A stretch of DNA of 64,000 nucleotides from Dactylis glomerata (taxonomy: Eukaryota > Streptophyta > Magnoliopsida > Poales > Poaceae), in contig QXEO01000434.1 in assembly GCA_007115705.1 (NCBI GenBank), positions 1,330,448-1,394,447 on the forward strand, written 5' to 3'. The first letter of the stretch is position 1, and every line of letters begins with the position of its first letter. A program made the position numbers and the translations under genes. The notes beneath the pieces were generated by a model. The model made no database searches, was not told where the DNA came from, and saw only the letters and a program-made list of their open reading frames with translations. Below are positions 20,380 to 31,717 of the stretch, piece after piece.

Positions 20380-23300
20380 ATGGTATCATCTTCCTCGGGC
20401 TATGTCGTTGTTCCTTGCTGCCTACTGACTTTTGATGGTTCCAACTATGCGGATTTTGCCGCCCATATGCGCGTTCATATGCGCGGTCTTCGTCTTTGGG
20501 GTGTTCTATGTGGCGAGGTCTATTGTCCGCCGCGCCCAATTGCTCATGTGGCGCCAGTTCCCCCGACGCCCCCGATAATTGCTGCTGATGCTTCTGAGGC
20601 TGACAGGTTTGCAGCCAAGACCGCCGATGATGCTGCGGTCGATACTTATGATCAGCAGGTAGCGGATTTCTCTGAGCCTCTCTCCACTTATCGTGATGCT
20701 CAGACTGTCTATACTCAGTGGTGTGATGAGGATGCTCATGCTTCGGCGGTTCTTACTGCTAGTGTTCTGCCACAGTTTGCCTCTGAGTTCATGGATCTTC
20801 CTATTGCTTCTGAGATGTGGTATCATCTTCGCCAGCGGTATCAGCCCTCTGGTGACTCTCTATTTTCTCTATGGTCCGTCAGGAGCATGCTCTCCAGCAG
20901 GGTGATTCTAGTATTGAGGAGTTCTACACACATAGTTCAGCTATTTGGCATCAGCTTGACTCTCTCTGCTCTACTGTCTGTGGTACTTGTCCCTGTTGCA
21001 GGATTGTGAGGTCTGATCTGGAGTTTCAGCGAGTATATGAGTTCTTGTCTCGGCTTCATCCAGAGTTTGAGCAATGACGTGCTCAGTTGATTGCTCGCGG
21101 TCGTGTTCCTCTCTCGGTGGTGCTTTCTTAGCTCCGTGCTGAGGAGACCCGCCTCCGTGGTGTTGGCCTACTTGGTGTTCCCTCTATGCTTATTACTTGA
21201 GCCCCTACTGTGTTGGCGACTGCTCCAGGGCCCTCTCGTTCTAATGCCCCCCACTGTTGGCTACTCCTCCTGATGGTATGGGTCGCTCATCGTTCGGCGG
21301 TGGAGGTCGCTCCTCTCGTGGTGGAGGTCGCTCTCATCCTCCTCACATTCAGTGTGGCCATTGTCAGAAGCCAGGGCACCCCGAGACTGATTGCTACAAG
21401 AAGATGCTGGACATGGACCATGCTTCTTCGATTGGGACTCATCCTCCTTCTTTGAGTCTGTCCCTCTCTGCGCAGGATATTGCGCCGCTTAGGCGCATAT
21501 TGGCTGCCTCTGGCTCTTCTTCCTCGATAGGCACTGAGCGACCACCGTCTCCACAGTCAGGTACTTCCTCGTGGGTCTTGGATTCTGGAGCTTCTTTTCA
21601 TATGACTTCTGATTCTTCTGCTTATCGTCTCTTTGTTCTCTTGATTTTCCTCTTTATGTGCTTACTGCTGACGGCACTTCCCTTCCTGTCACTAGCCGTG
21701 GCACTCTCTCTACTTCTTCCTTCTCTATTCCTGTTGTGTCTCTTATTCCTCGTCTCACTATGAATCTGCTTTCTGTCGCTCAAACTGCTGACTCTGGTTG
21801 TCGTGTTCTCTTGATGCCGATTCTGTTTCTGTCCAGGATCGTCACACCCAGCTTCTGGTTGGAGTTGGCCCTCGGCTCTATGACTCCCCAGGGCTTTGGG
21901 ATCTTGATTGGCTTTGTCTTCCATCTGCTGACACCAGCACCACCACTTCCTCACATGCTCTTGCTACTTCCGCTTCCGCTTCATTTCAGCAATGGCATCA
22001 TCGGCTTGGTCATCTTTGTGGTTCTCGCCTATCATCCTTAGGTCATCGCGGTCTTCTGGGGCCTATCTCAGGAGATGTTTCGCTTCAGTGTCAGGGTTGT
22101 AGACTTGGCAAACAGACTCAGTTACCCTATCCTACTAGTACCTCCGTGTCGGAGTGTCCTTTTGATTTGATACATTCTGATGTATGGGTACCAGCTCCCT
22201 TTGGTTCAAAGGGGGTTCATTACTACTATGTTCTTTTTATCAATAATTTCTCTCGCTATACCTGGATTTACTTCGTAACTTCTCGTAGTGAGGTTCTCTC
22301 TATCTATAAGCGATTTGCTGGCATGGTTCGCACCCAGTTCTCCACACCTATTCATGTGTTTCGGGTTGATTCTGCTGGGGAGTATGTCTCCTAGATGTCG
22401 CGTGCTTTTCTCGTCGAGCAGGGAACTCTTGCTCAGTTCTCCTGTCCTGGTGCTCATGCTCAGAATGGCGTGGCTGAGCGCAAGCATCGCCATATGCTTG
22501 AGACATCTCGTGCGCTGATGATTGATGCCTCTCTTCCACCTCACTTTTGGGCTGAGGCTGTTTCTACCTCCACCCATCTCATTAACCTTCAGCCCTCGTC
22601 TGCTTTACAGGGTGGTATTCCTCTAGAGAGTTTGTTTGCTCGCTCTCCTGATTATTCGGCTCTTCGCTCGTTTGGTTGCGTTTGCTATGTTCTTCTAGCC
22701 CCTCGCGAGTGCACCAAACAGACTGCTCAGTCTGTTGAGTGTGTGTTTCTTGGCTACAGTGATGAGCACAAGGGCTATCGGTGTTGGGACCTCGTTGGCC
22801 GTCGGATGCTCATTTCTCGTGACGTCAAGTTTGATGAGTCGCATTCCTTCTACCCGCGTCCCTCCTCTTTGGCCTTCTCGGTGGAGGACATATCTTTCCT
22901 GTTATTTCCTGACACACCACCCACTGTGCCTATTGATCCTCCTCTGCATCCCCTCCTCGTGAGTGCACCAAACGGACTGCTCAGTCTGTTGAGTGTGTGT
23001 TTCTTGGCTACAGTGATGAGCATAAGGGCTATCGGTGTTGGGACCTCGTTGGCCATCGGATGCTCATTTCTCGTGACGTCAAGTTTGATGAGTCGCGTTC
23101 CTTCTACCCGCGTCCCTCCTCTTCGGCCTTCTCGGTGGAGGACATATCTTTCCTGTTGTGTTTCCTGACACACCACCCTCTGTGCCTATTGATCCTCCTC
23201 CGCATCCCCTCCTCACCGATGCTCCATCTTCCCCACCTCCACCCTCCTCACCATCGAATCCTTCTCCTTCCTCTTCTGACCCTCCACCCACCTCTACGTT

Positions 23301-24997
23301 GTCTCCTTTTCCTTTCCACTATTCTCGTTGCTCTCATGTTCTAGATGCTTCCTTGCCTCCTCCTTCTTCTTCTTCTTTTGATATGCCTTCTTCCTCCGAT
23401 GAGATGACCCCTCCTCTTCCTGCTCGCCAGCGTCGTCCACCTAATCGCTACTCTCCTAGTCACTATGGTCTTTCTGTTTCCCTCGAGCTGACTTCTTATC
23501 GGGATGCTGAGTGCCATCCTGAATGGCAGCTTGCCATGGCCGAGGAGATTACTGCGCTTGAGCGCACTGGCACTTGGGATCTTGTCTCTCCTCCTCCTGG
23601 TGTTCGTCTCATCACATGCAAGTGGGTCTACAAGATTAAGACTCGCTCCGATGGATCTCTTGAGCGCTACAAAGCGCGTCTTGTGGCTCGTGACTTCCAG
23701 CAGGAGCAGGGTTGTGATTATGATGAGACTTTTGCACCTATGGCTCATCTGACCACCGTGCGCACTCTTCTTGTTGTGGCCTCTGTTCGCCACTGTTCTG
23801 AGTCTCAGCTTGATGTCCAGAACGCATTTCTCAATGATGAATTGCGTGAGGAGGTTTACATGCAGCCTCCTCCAGGGTACTCTGTTCCTGATGGCATGGT
23901 TTGTCGTCTTCGATGCTCTCTTTATGGCCTGAAACAGGCCCCTCACGCCTGGTTTAAGCGCTTTGCCTCTGTCGTGACTGCTGCCCATTTCTCCCCAGCG
24001 CTCATGATCCCGCGTTGTTTGTTCACACTTCTCCTCGAGGACGGACCCTTCTCCTCCTCTATGTTGATGATATGATTATTAATGGTGATGATCCTGAGTA
24101 TATTGCCTTTGTTCAGGCCCGTCTTCGCGTGCACTTCCTTATGACTGATCTTGGTCCTCTTCGCTACTTTTTTGGGATTGAGGTTTCCTCCACTTCTGAT
24201 GGCTTTTATATCTCCCAGGAAAAGTATATCCAGGATCTCCTTACTCGTGCTGCTCTTGGTGATGAGCGCACTGTTGAGACTCCTATGGAGCTCAATGTCC
24301 AGCTTCGTCCCTCTGATGGTGATCCTCTTTCTGATCCGACGCGCTATCGCCATCTTGTTGGGAGCCTTGTCTATCTTGCTGTCACTCGACCAGATATATC
24401 CTATCCGGTTCATATTCTGAGTCAGTTTGTTTCTGCTCCCACCTCTGTCCACTATAGTCATCTCCTTCATGTTCTTTGTTATCTTCGAGGGACGATCACT
24501 CATCGTCTCTTTTTCCCTTGTTCCAGCTCCTTACAGCTCCAGGCCTACTCTGATGCTACATGGGCTAGTGATCCTTCGGATCACCGCTCGCTTTTAGCCT
24601 ACTATGTGTTTCTTGGTGGTTCTCTCATTGCATGGAAGATAAAGAAACAGACCGCCGTTTCCCGCTCGAGTGCAGAGGCTGAGTTGAGAGCTATGGCCAA
24701 TTTGACGGCCGAGGTGACTTGGTTACGATGGTTATTAGAGGATTTTGGTGTGTCTGTCACTACACCGACTTCCCTATTATCAGACAGTACATGTGCTATC
24801 AGCATTGCGCGAGATCCGATGAAGCATGAGCTCACCAAACACATAGGTGTTGATGCCTCCTTTGTGCGCACGATCAGATTCTCGCTCTCCAGTATGTGCC
24901 TTCCGAGTTGTGGTTGACAGATTTCTTCACGAAGGCTCAGACTAGAGCGCGGCATAGTTTCTTTCTCTCCAAACTCAGTGTTGTTAATCCACCATGA
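20380..24997 (+). pseudogene. Copia gag-pol polyprotein, multiple frameshifts
   Basis: Domains occur in the usual Copia order across several frames. They are a UBN2-type Gag from ATG 20380; a zinc knuckle (CGHCQKPGHPETDC) near 21350; protease with LDSGASFHMT near 21580; a pre-integrase HHRLGHL motif near 21990 and integrase to about 22680; reverse transcriptase from about 23520 with YVDDM near 24058; and RNase H to the stop at 24995-24997. Frame changes occur near 20880, 21080, 21620, 23970 and 24880, and an in-frame stop at about 22393. A 254-bp tandem duplication at 22707-23217 adds a further shift. It cannot produce active enzymes. Confidence 0.92.
22707..23217 (+). repeat. 254-bp tandem duplication inside the Copia integrase end
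   Basis: gagtgcaccaaac starts at 22707 and 22961; the two units are nearly identical with a 3-base difference near the end. Since 254 is not a multiple of three, the duplication itself breaks the polyprotein frame. Confidence 0.9.
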
Positions 24998-25009
24998 GTT
25001 TGAGGGGGA

Positions 25010-25141
25010 TGTTAAACATGTATAGTCTTCATTTTCTATTTCCCCGTAGTATAAGGGGCTTCTTGCATATTGCCTACACCTATACATGTACTGGCCTTTG
25101 GCTCCTGCGAATGATAGTTGCTCATTCCCCACTTCGTGACA
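25010..25141 (+). repeat. 3' LTR of the Copia element
   Basis: 132 bp, starting tgttaaacatg and ending cgtgaca, followed by the ataac duplication. Confidence 0.93.
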
Positions 25142-25146
25142 ATAAC

Positions 25147-26163
25147 AATACAAATTTGAAATATTTTGTGTGATCCCAAGAAAAGCTAACACTAAAGTAT
25201 TCTCTCTAATTGAACTTGGTGTAGGAAAAAAAATTACAGGATCTCCCTCGGAAATTGACTGGACTGCACATGTGCACAAGGCAAAAAGTAGATACCGGAA
25301 TTCATGAGCAGATAACAAACTACTCTACCATCCATCAACTATACATTTATTTAATCAAGTGACGATATTAACAAGCTCCAATCACAGATACCAAAATTAT
25401 GCTAGCTCGACACAGCATCAGAAAGCACCATGTAATAATTACTGAGAGGTGGTAGAATACGAAATAAATTGAGCTAAAAATGGAACCCATGAGATACACT
25501 GATTCTCATTACAAATTATGAAATGACACTCTTCAGCAGGACAGTAATGAATATCCTTTCATATTGCATGGGTAAATATAAAAGAGATGCCTCGGGGATT
25601 ATTCATGTGAACATGAATCCTTAGATCATTGATCTGAATATAGTTTGCCAAACAAATGGAGCTACAAAATCATAAGATACACTTTCTCATGGCAAATTCT
25701 GTACTGGTGCATTCTACATAAGGACATCGCTTTGGTGCCTTTCATATTGATTGGGCAATACACTTTCTCATGGTAATTCTGTAGTGGTTCATTCTACATA
25801 CGGACAGCGCTTTGGTGCCTTTCATATTGACTGGGCAATTAAAACAGCAACCTCTTGAAATATCAATGTGCCAATGGAAGGTGGTGCTTTCTCTTGTAGT
25901 GGTATAAAATGTAAATTTACAGATGATTAGATGTGCCACCACCCCAGTCTACTAATACAACCAGCTTCTCTCCATATTGTTTTCTAAAGATGATGACAAA
26001 GTAACAAGAAAAAGGGCTCCTTTTGCCACATTGAACAGAGCTAAAGATGTTAATATTATCATTCGAACAGAGGAGTCCTTGTCTGAGATTTGCAGGTGAA
26101 ATTTTTCTATTTAATTAATGTGTAGAGAAGGCTAACAAAACAACTCAAAACACTATGTTCTAC
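25147..26163. other. Non-coding remainder of CAF1 array unit 1
   Basis: Aligns with about 29230-30200. Contains a short internal near-repeat (the block with ggacagcgctttggtgcctt, at about 25722 and 25802). No gene seen. Confidence 0.65.
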
Positions 26164-26175
26164 AAAATGAGATTG

Positions 26176-27255
26176 TGGAGCTGGCTTCTCCCAGGGGTGT
26201 TGGGTGCCCCCCTGTTCGTGCTTCGAATGTTGGGCTTTTGGATGATGAGCTCGTCGAGATCTATGGCCCCTTCTCGCCTATCCATCGTGTCTGCGGCTCG
26301 CCTCCTGTTGGCTTGAATGACCTTCGTCTGCCTCCCGAGTGCTCCTCTGGTCCTTCACCTCTGTTGTCGGATGCACATGAAGGTATTGTTGCATCTCCGG
26401 AGGGTCGTCTTCAGGACTCCTTCCATGATGTCGTCGAGGGATTTGGGTTGGCTGGGCTTTTTGTTGAAGCTCCAGTTGATCCCGAGGTGGCCGACTCCAC
26501 CAAGCTTTGCGATTTCTTAGCCGACTTGGCTTTGAAAAAGCAGGCGGCCTTGCCGCCCTTGCTTGCGCCTTTGGAGGAGATCCCTGATGCCACCTTGGTT
26601 CCTTCAACCGTGGCTACAGAGGGCATTCAAGTTGGTTTGGAGGATCCTGTCGCCGACAAGCGCAATGCCTTCTTGTCATTGGTTTTTCGGCCTTTACCTC
26701 CGCCTATCCTTGCTACGACGGGCCCTAGGCGCGTCCGTGCGCCTTTGGAGGTGGCAACCACACCTCGCCGGAGTGTTCGCATCGAGAAGCGGAAGCAGAA
26801 GCGCAAGGAGGCCACAACTCAGGAGTTTCTCGCGCGCACTTTGGGTCTCTTAGAAAAGAACGCGGAGTTTGATGACAACGCCCTTGCCGCCTTCAATGAC
26901 AAGTTTAAGACCCCTTTGTCGCCTCGGTCCATCACATCGCTTGGCTCCCTTGTGAAGATGATGGAGAAGGTGAAAAACCCAAAGGCAGAAAGGTTGACGT
27001 CAAGAAGAAGAAGGCGACTGAGATTACATGATAGATGCATTTGTTGCATCCTTAGTGTGGAATCGTCGAAAATGTGGCCTGCCTGCTATGGGTGATGTTG
27101 TTGTTTCTTTTGTTGTGTTGTTGTTTCAGGCTTTCGGAGTTGTCAGGTTGTCGGGGTTTCGTGTTGTATGGTTTTTCGGTCTGGTTTCCCTATAAACTGG
27201 ATCATTTTCCCTCTTCTTAATGAAAAGCCAGAGCTCCTGGCGTTTGCGCTAAAAA
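26176..27255 (+). mobile_element. Short LINE (non-LTR retrotransposon) with ORF1 remnant
   Basis: Ends in a short A-tail and is flanked by the 12-bp duplication aaaatgagattg (26164-26175 and 27256-27267). An open frame from 26176 to 27095 has a Pro-rich start and a basic patch (RRSVRIEKRKQKRKE). It then continues to a C-terminal segment containing LGLLEKNAEFDDNALAAFNDKF, of the type seen at the end of grass LINE ORF1 proteins. It lacks its 5' part and the reverse transcriptase: a stretch resembling the first residues of ORF2 (LVWN, about 27050) runs straight into the 3' untranslated region. It disrupts the 3' flank of the second CAF1 fragment. Confidence 0.7.
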
Positions 27256-27371
27256 AAAATGAGATTGAGCGAGATAACTCAACCTACATAACTGGTCCTC
27301 ATTTTGCCCACTTGCTCATCTGTCACCTCTTTCTGTTATAAACCAATTCATTTACAGAGCATCATCCGTCA

Positions 27372-27660
27372 ATGTGCGCTCTGCTTCCCTAAAAAAAGAC
27401 ACCATTCTCTGCTTTAAGCCCATACAACACGCCTGCACATTTCTCGGTCGATCCAGCAAAGAATGAATCCTTGAGCTTCGAGAACGCACAAGACGTGACC
27501 AGGCTATTGGACCCAGCCTGGTGGGACTCTCCAACACGCTCCATGTCAAGGAGCTCGGCGAGTTTATTCAGCCCGCCGTGCAGGCTGTTGCAGAACTCCA
27601 TGAGGTGCTTGATGTCATAGATGCTGACAAAAAATATGTCTTCATCAGCTTGAATAAGAA
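27372..27660 (-). pseudogene. CAF1 3'-end fragment 2
   Basis: The minus strand encodes the CAF1 C-terminal third, better preserved than fragment 1: IYDIKHLMEFCNSLHGGLNK, ERVGESHQAGSNSLVTSCAF and GSTEKCAGVLYGLKAENGV are readable. A 14-base insertion with a poly-A run interrupts the last codons. Similarity fades upstream of the YDIKHL motif, so three of the four catalytic acidic residues are missing. Confidence 0.85.
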
Positions 27661-30230
27661 AATCATGGAAGATTATTTTATAAAGCTTGTCGCTACCCAA
27701 AATTAACAAGCTTCGGAGATTTGTCCATTGTAACCTCCTTCTGCATACTTCTATTAAGGATAGAACCTTAAAAGAAAAGAATACTCACAATGAATACAAC
27801 AAGTTTCTAAAAAAAGGGCTATATATAGAACTGAGAACAAGTTTCCTTCAATTGACTAGACGCAGTCGGCAACATCCATTGTTGACGCAGTCAGCAACAT
27901 CCATTGTTGTTTGTTTGAAGGAATGATGAAGCTCTTGTAGGCGCTTACCTATCCCAGGCCAGGGCCAAGGTTATAACCAAGGGACTCTTAGCTAATTGAC
28001 CAACCGGCAGACCAATGACTTCATGGCATGACACCAGGTCCTTTATAAAGAGCGAGGCTTCACTAAGCAAAGGGTGAATCGCTATTTCTCATTTTATTTA
28101 TCTATCTTAGAATAATTTTGTGCATTGTTTGTTGCATTTCTGTACACCGGGGATACGAATTCTACAAGTATATGCGCCTGGAAAGCATCAGGAACTACAG
28201 ATGGATCATCATAATCACAACATGCAGATGCTCGCTAAGTCGCTGCCATAGTGCCATTGTAACCTCCACTGCCTGGCGTGGACCCCGCACTCTTGTGCCA
28301 AGTGCCATCTTGAGGAAACACTATAGAGTCGTACTGTATTAAATTGCTTGGCTTGCATGAAACAGGGATTGGATGCTGGGATACTGCAGATGGGGTTCGC
28401 TAGTCACCACTCGTAGAACAGCATGAAAATTTTGAAGTAGTGCTAAGGGATTTGCTAGCCTTTTCTTTTCCTTGTGCAAGAACATCCAGGTCTCCTAGCT
28501 TTTGTTTTGCTGATTTTGTCCAGCAGACCAGATGAGATGTTGGCAAGGAGATTACATAAATCTCACATATGTCACGGAAATGTGTCTTGAAACCACCACA
28601 CTGCATATTTTATTTTACAACCACACAAGCGAAAAAGCGATGGACTCTTGCTGTATATCACAGCCACTAACACGTCATGGAAATGACATGCAAGGGGTCA
28701 TGTAGAAACATTGACACAATACATTTTATTTAGTGAGGAAGCATACACAACTCGGCAAGACGAGTAAATCACAATGCCACTGCCAGGGCATACCTACAAA
28801 ATCACGGACAGTAATTTTGTAAAAACTGGCTCCAATGACAGCAAGAGCCTATTTGCAACAGAGCAATCTACAGCCTAATATTCCTACAAAGGAAAATGAC
28901 TAGCAGTCAAACAATAGCATTGCACTACAAGTATTTAAATTTTCAGCAAACAATAGAAAATTGCAGCAAGAATATCACTACATATTCAGTTATTGGCCAA
29001 ACAGAGAAATGAATCCAATCCAAATATCTCAAGTATAGTTGGATAAGTAGATGCCAAATCCAAATCTTAATCTTGCAGGAGAACAAGTTAATTATCAGCA
29101 GCAACAATAGCTCAAAACAGATATACTTATTCTCATGTGCATTACATCTTGATCCAGGATGAAATTATATTTCTGAGACTTCAAGTTCAATGCATAGTCT
29201 GTACTTGCTACAAAGTGGAAATACATAACGATACAAATTTGAAATATTTTGTGCAATCTCAATAAGTCCTTTCTCTAAAGTGCTCTCTCTAATTGAGCTT
29301 GGTGTAGGAAAAAAATGCGGCATCTCCCTCGGAAATTGACTGGACTGCACAAGGCAGAAAGTAGATACTGGAACTCGTGAGCAAATCAATCAACTATACA
29401 TTTTTCAATCAAGTGACATATTTATAAGCTGCTATCACAGATACGAAAATCATGCTAGCTCGACGACAACATCAGAAAGCACCATGCAATAATTACCGAG
29501 AGCTGGATGGAGAATACCAAATAAATTGAGCTAAGAAATGGAACCATGAGATGCACTGATTCTCATTGCAAATTATGATATGGCATTTTCCAGTAGGACA
29601 GTAATGAATTTCCTTTCATATTGCTTGGGTAACTATAAAAGAGATGCTTCGGGGAATATTCATATGAACATGGATGGTGGCACTTTCTTTTGTATATTAA
29701 GTGTACATTTGTGAATGCTTAGAACATACGGAGTACTAGTTACTAATATCTGAATATAGATTGCCAAACAAATGGAGCTACAGAAGCATAAGATACAATT
29801 TCTCATAGTAAATTCTGTAGGGGTGCATTCTAGAGAAGGACAGCGCTTTGGTGCCTTTCATATTGACTGGGCAATCAGAAGAGCAACCTCCAGAAATATC
29901 AATGTGCCAATGTAAGGTGGTGCTTTCTCTTGTAGTGGTATGAAGTGTACATTAATGGATGCTTAGATGTCCCGCCACCCTCACTCTACTAATACAACCA
30001 GCTTACCCTCATATTGTTTTCTAAACATGATGACAAAATAACAAGAAAAATGACTATTCTTGCGACATTGAACAGAGCTAAATATGTTATTGTTTAAACA
30101 TAGGAGTCCTTGTCTAAGATTTGAAGGTGCTATTTTTCTAGTAAATTAATGTGCAGAGAAGGCTTACAAAAACAAGTAAAAAGCACTATTTCAATTGGAG
30201 GAATACTGAAAAACACTAAACTCAACAAAC
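27661..30230. other. Non-coding part of CAF1 array unit 2
   Basis: Repeats the order of unit 1 and has an intact empty site for the Copia element near 29227. No gene or RNA gene recognised. Confidence 0.65.
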
Positions 30231-30353
30231 TGGGATTGAGCGAGATAACTCAACCTACATTAAGTAGTCCTCGTTTTGCCCCCCTTGCTCATCTTCTGTC
30301 CTAAACCAATTTATTCACAGAGCTTTCATCCAAAGAGAGAGCATCCGTCACGA

Positions 30354-31229
30354 TCAATGTGCACTGACACCATTCTCTGCGTTGAGCCCATACAGCACGC
30401 CAGCATATTTCTCGGTGGATCCAGCGAAGAAGGAATCCTTGAGCTTCCAGAACGCACAGGACGTGACCAGGCTATCGGACCCGGCCTGGTGGGATTCCCC
30501 GACCCGCTCCACGTCGAGGAGCTCGGCGAGCTTGTTGAGCCCGCCGTGCAGGCTGTTGCAGAACTTCATGAGGTGCTTGATGTCATAGACGGTGGGGAAG
30601 TAAATCTTCATGAGCCTGAAGAAGCCGGCCTGCGTGTCGGGGAGGGCGTCGCAGGTGAGGATCTTGAGCAGGTACCCGAAGTCGTACCCGGCGTGGAATG
30701 TGACCCAGCAGACGGCGTCGCTGAGCACGACCCCGGAGGACATGAGCAGCTCGGCGAAGCGGCGGGCGTCGACGCCGCGCTCGGCGTTGCGGCGGAAGTC
30801 GATGCCGCTGTGGCGGAGCAGCTCGATGGAGTCGGTGGCGTAGATGTCGCGCGCGTCGTCGAACTCGCGGAAGTTGAACTGCCAGACGCAGCGGCGTGAT
30901 GAGGGGCCCGGGCCGAGGGCCGGGAGCTCGCCCGTGGGGGAGGAGAAGGTGAGGCCGAGCTGGATGAGGTGCAGCATGTCGACGTTGGCCTTGAGGGTGG
31001 CGTAGTTGTAGTCGGCGGGGGAGCGGAAGGCCCCGACGGGGCGGCAGACGATGCCCGGGAACTCGGTGTCCATGGCGACGAAGGGGAACTCGTCGACGAC
31101 GTCCCGGATGAGCGCGAACTCCGCCTCCAGGTTGTCCGCCCACACCTCGCGGATCTCCACCGTCTCCTCGTTGACGCGGCCGTTGGCCTTGGAGATCACC
31201 GCAGCCGCGAGGTCCGACATCGCCGCCAT
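30354..31229 (-). CDS. CAF1: CCR4-NOT complex CAF1-type deadenylase
   Basis: Probable 3'-5' poly(A) exonuclease of the CCR4-NOT complex, which shortens mRNA tails in the cytoplasm. The ORF is uninterrupted, single-exon and 291 residues long, the usual size for plant CAF1. The DEDD nuclease fold is complete: AMDTEFPG (Asp54, Glu56), LIQLGLTF, WQFNFREF, HAGYDFGYLL (Asp183), YDIKHLMKFCN and HQAGSDSLVTS (His248, Asp252). The ATG at 31229 begins MAAMSDLAAA; a second ATG three codons later would serve equally. The 5' two thirds are strongly GC-rich as in many grass genes. It is the only complete member of a tandem array whose other members are 3' fragments, all on the minus strand. Grass CAF1 families are large and often stress-responsive, but no regulatory site was identified here. 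Confidence 0.93.
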   Translation of the reverse strand: MAAMSDLAAAVISKANGRVNEETVEIREVWADNLEAEFALIRDVVDEFPFVAMDTEFPGIVCRPVGAFRSPADYNYATLKANVDMLHLIQLGLTFSSPTGELPALGPGPSSRRCVWQFNFREFDDARDIYATDSIELLRHSGIDFRRNAERGVDARRFAELLMSSGVVLSDAVCWVTFHAGYDFGYLLKILTCDALPDTQAGFFRLMKIYFPTVYDIKHLMKFCNSLHGGLNKLAELLDVERVGESHQAGSDSLVTSCAFWKLKDSFFAGSTEKYAGVLYGLNAENGVSAH

Positions 31230-31429
31230 GGCAGATCTCCGCCTCGGATGCTAGGGTTTGGTAGGATTGGGGGAGAAAGCTGTGGATTTTCTAGACGGGA
31301 GAGGGTGGGTGGTAGCCAAGGCTATCGCGAATGGACGGATGGGAGATAGGATCTGAGACCGGATGGACGGCTGGGCGTAGCCCTCGCACCTGGCTGCAGT
31401 TTCAAATCTGGTGCAGGATTGCAGGAATG
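31230..31429. promoter_or_regulatory. CAF1 5' flank
   Basis: About 200 bp between the CAF1 start and the A-tail of the antisense LINE. No clear TATA box was seen on the minus strand. The LINE insertion therefore defines the maximum original promoter-proximal sequence. Confidence 0.35.
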
Positions 31430-31462
31430 GTTTTTTTTTTTAACGTGTGTGCTTTATTAATC

Positions 31463-31678
31463 GGGTTTGCCTATGTCTCAGTTATCTGAGAAATTCTTAT
31501 TTCTCAGTCAACTTAGAAAAGTGCAACCGTAGTTTAAAAAAAGGTGCAACTGCAGAGTTGCACATTTCTCACAGAAAAGTACAATTGCACTTTTTTACGA
31601 GAAAAGTACAACTGATGTATTTTTTTAGGGTGACTGAGAAATAAGAATTTCTCAAATGCCTGTTACTTAGCAAATCCG
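31463..31678. mobile_element. Mutator-type MITE, 216 bp
   Basis: The inverted ends share the core tgagaaattcttatttctca and both start with a gg(g/a)tttgc-like sequence. The 9-bp duplication ttattaatc flanks it (31454-31462 and 31679-31687). The size and 9-bp duplication fit a Mutator-derived MITE. Confidence 0.85.
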
Positions 31679-31717
31679 TTATTAATCAACCAAACATAGA
31701 GTCAATACAAACAGTTT

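Larger units (their letters stand above)
19696..25141 (+). mobile_element. Copia LTR retrotransposon with 132-bp LTRs, degenerate
   Basis: LTRs of 132 bp (19696-19827 and 25010-25141) start TG and end CA, and the 5-bp duplication ataac is at 19691-19695 and 25142-25146. The primer site tagtatcagagct (19828) is the initiator-tRNA-Met type with one change. A purine tract (gaggggga) precedes the 3' LTR. The LTRs differ at about ten positions by eye (7-8 percent), so it is clearly older than both Gypsy copies. Unit 2 of the CAF1 array retains the empty site at about 29227 (acataacgatac), so it jumped in after the duplication. Confidence 0.95.
18003..26174 (-). repeat. CAF1 array unit 1 (degenerate, with Copia insertion)
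   Basis: Positions 18003-19695 followed by 25147-26174 align over most of their length with 27260-30235 (unit 2). Examples are the blocks around caaatccaaatcttgcaaga/aatcttgcagg (about 19525 and 29060) and the CAF1 3' end fragments. After its 3' CAF1 fragment the unit has no gene of its own. It was later split by the Copia element at 19696-25141. Confidence 0.8.
27260..30235 (-). repeat. CAF1 array unit 2
   Basis: Begins with the 3' flank (gagcgagataactcaacc) and CAF1 fragment 2. The rest is non-coding sequence shared with unit 1. The same flank starts again at about 30237 before the intact gene, which defines the repeat boundary. Confidence 0.8.

Noticed and set aside
23341..24503. Minus-strand ORFs of 215 and 186 codons
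   Set aside because: Antisense to the Copia reverse transcriptase and RNase H.
30276..30899. 207-codon plus-strand ORF
   Set aside because: It is the antisense shadow of the GC-rich CAF1 gene; the minus-strand product has a full nuclease domain and this one has none.
30583..31143. 186-codon Arg/His-rich minus-strand ORF
   Set aside because: A shifted frame over CAF1 with composition driven by GC content.
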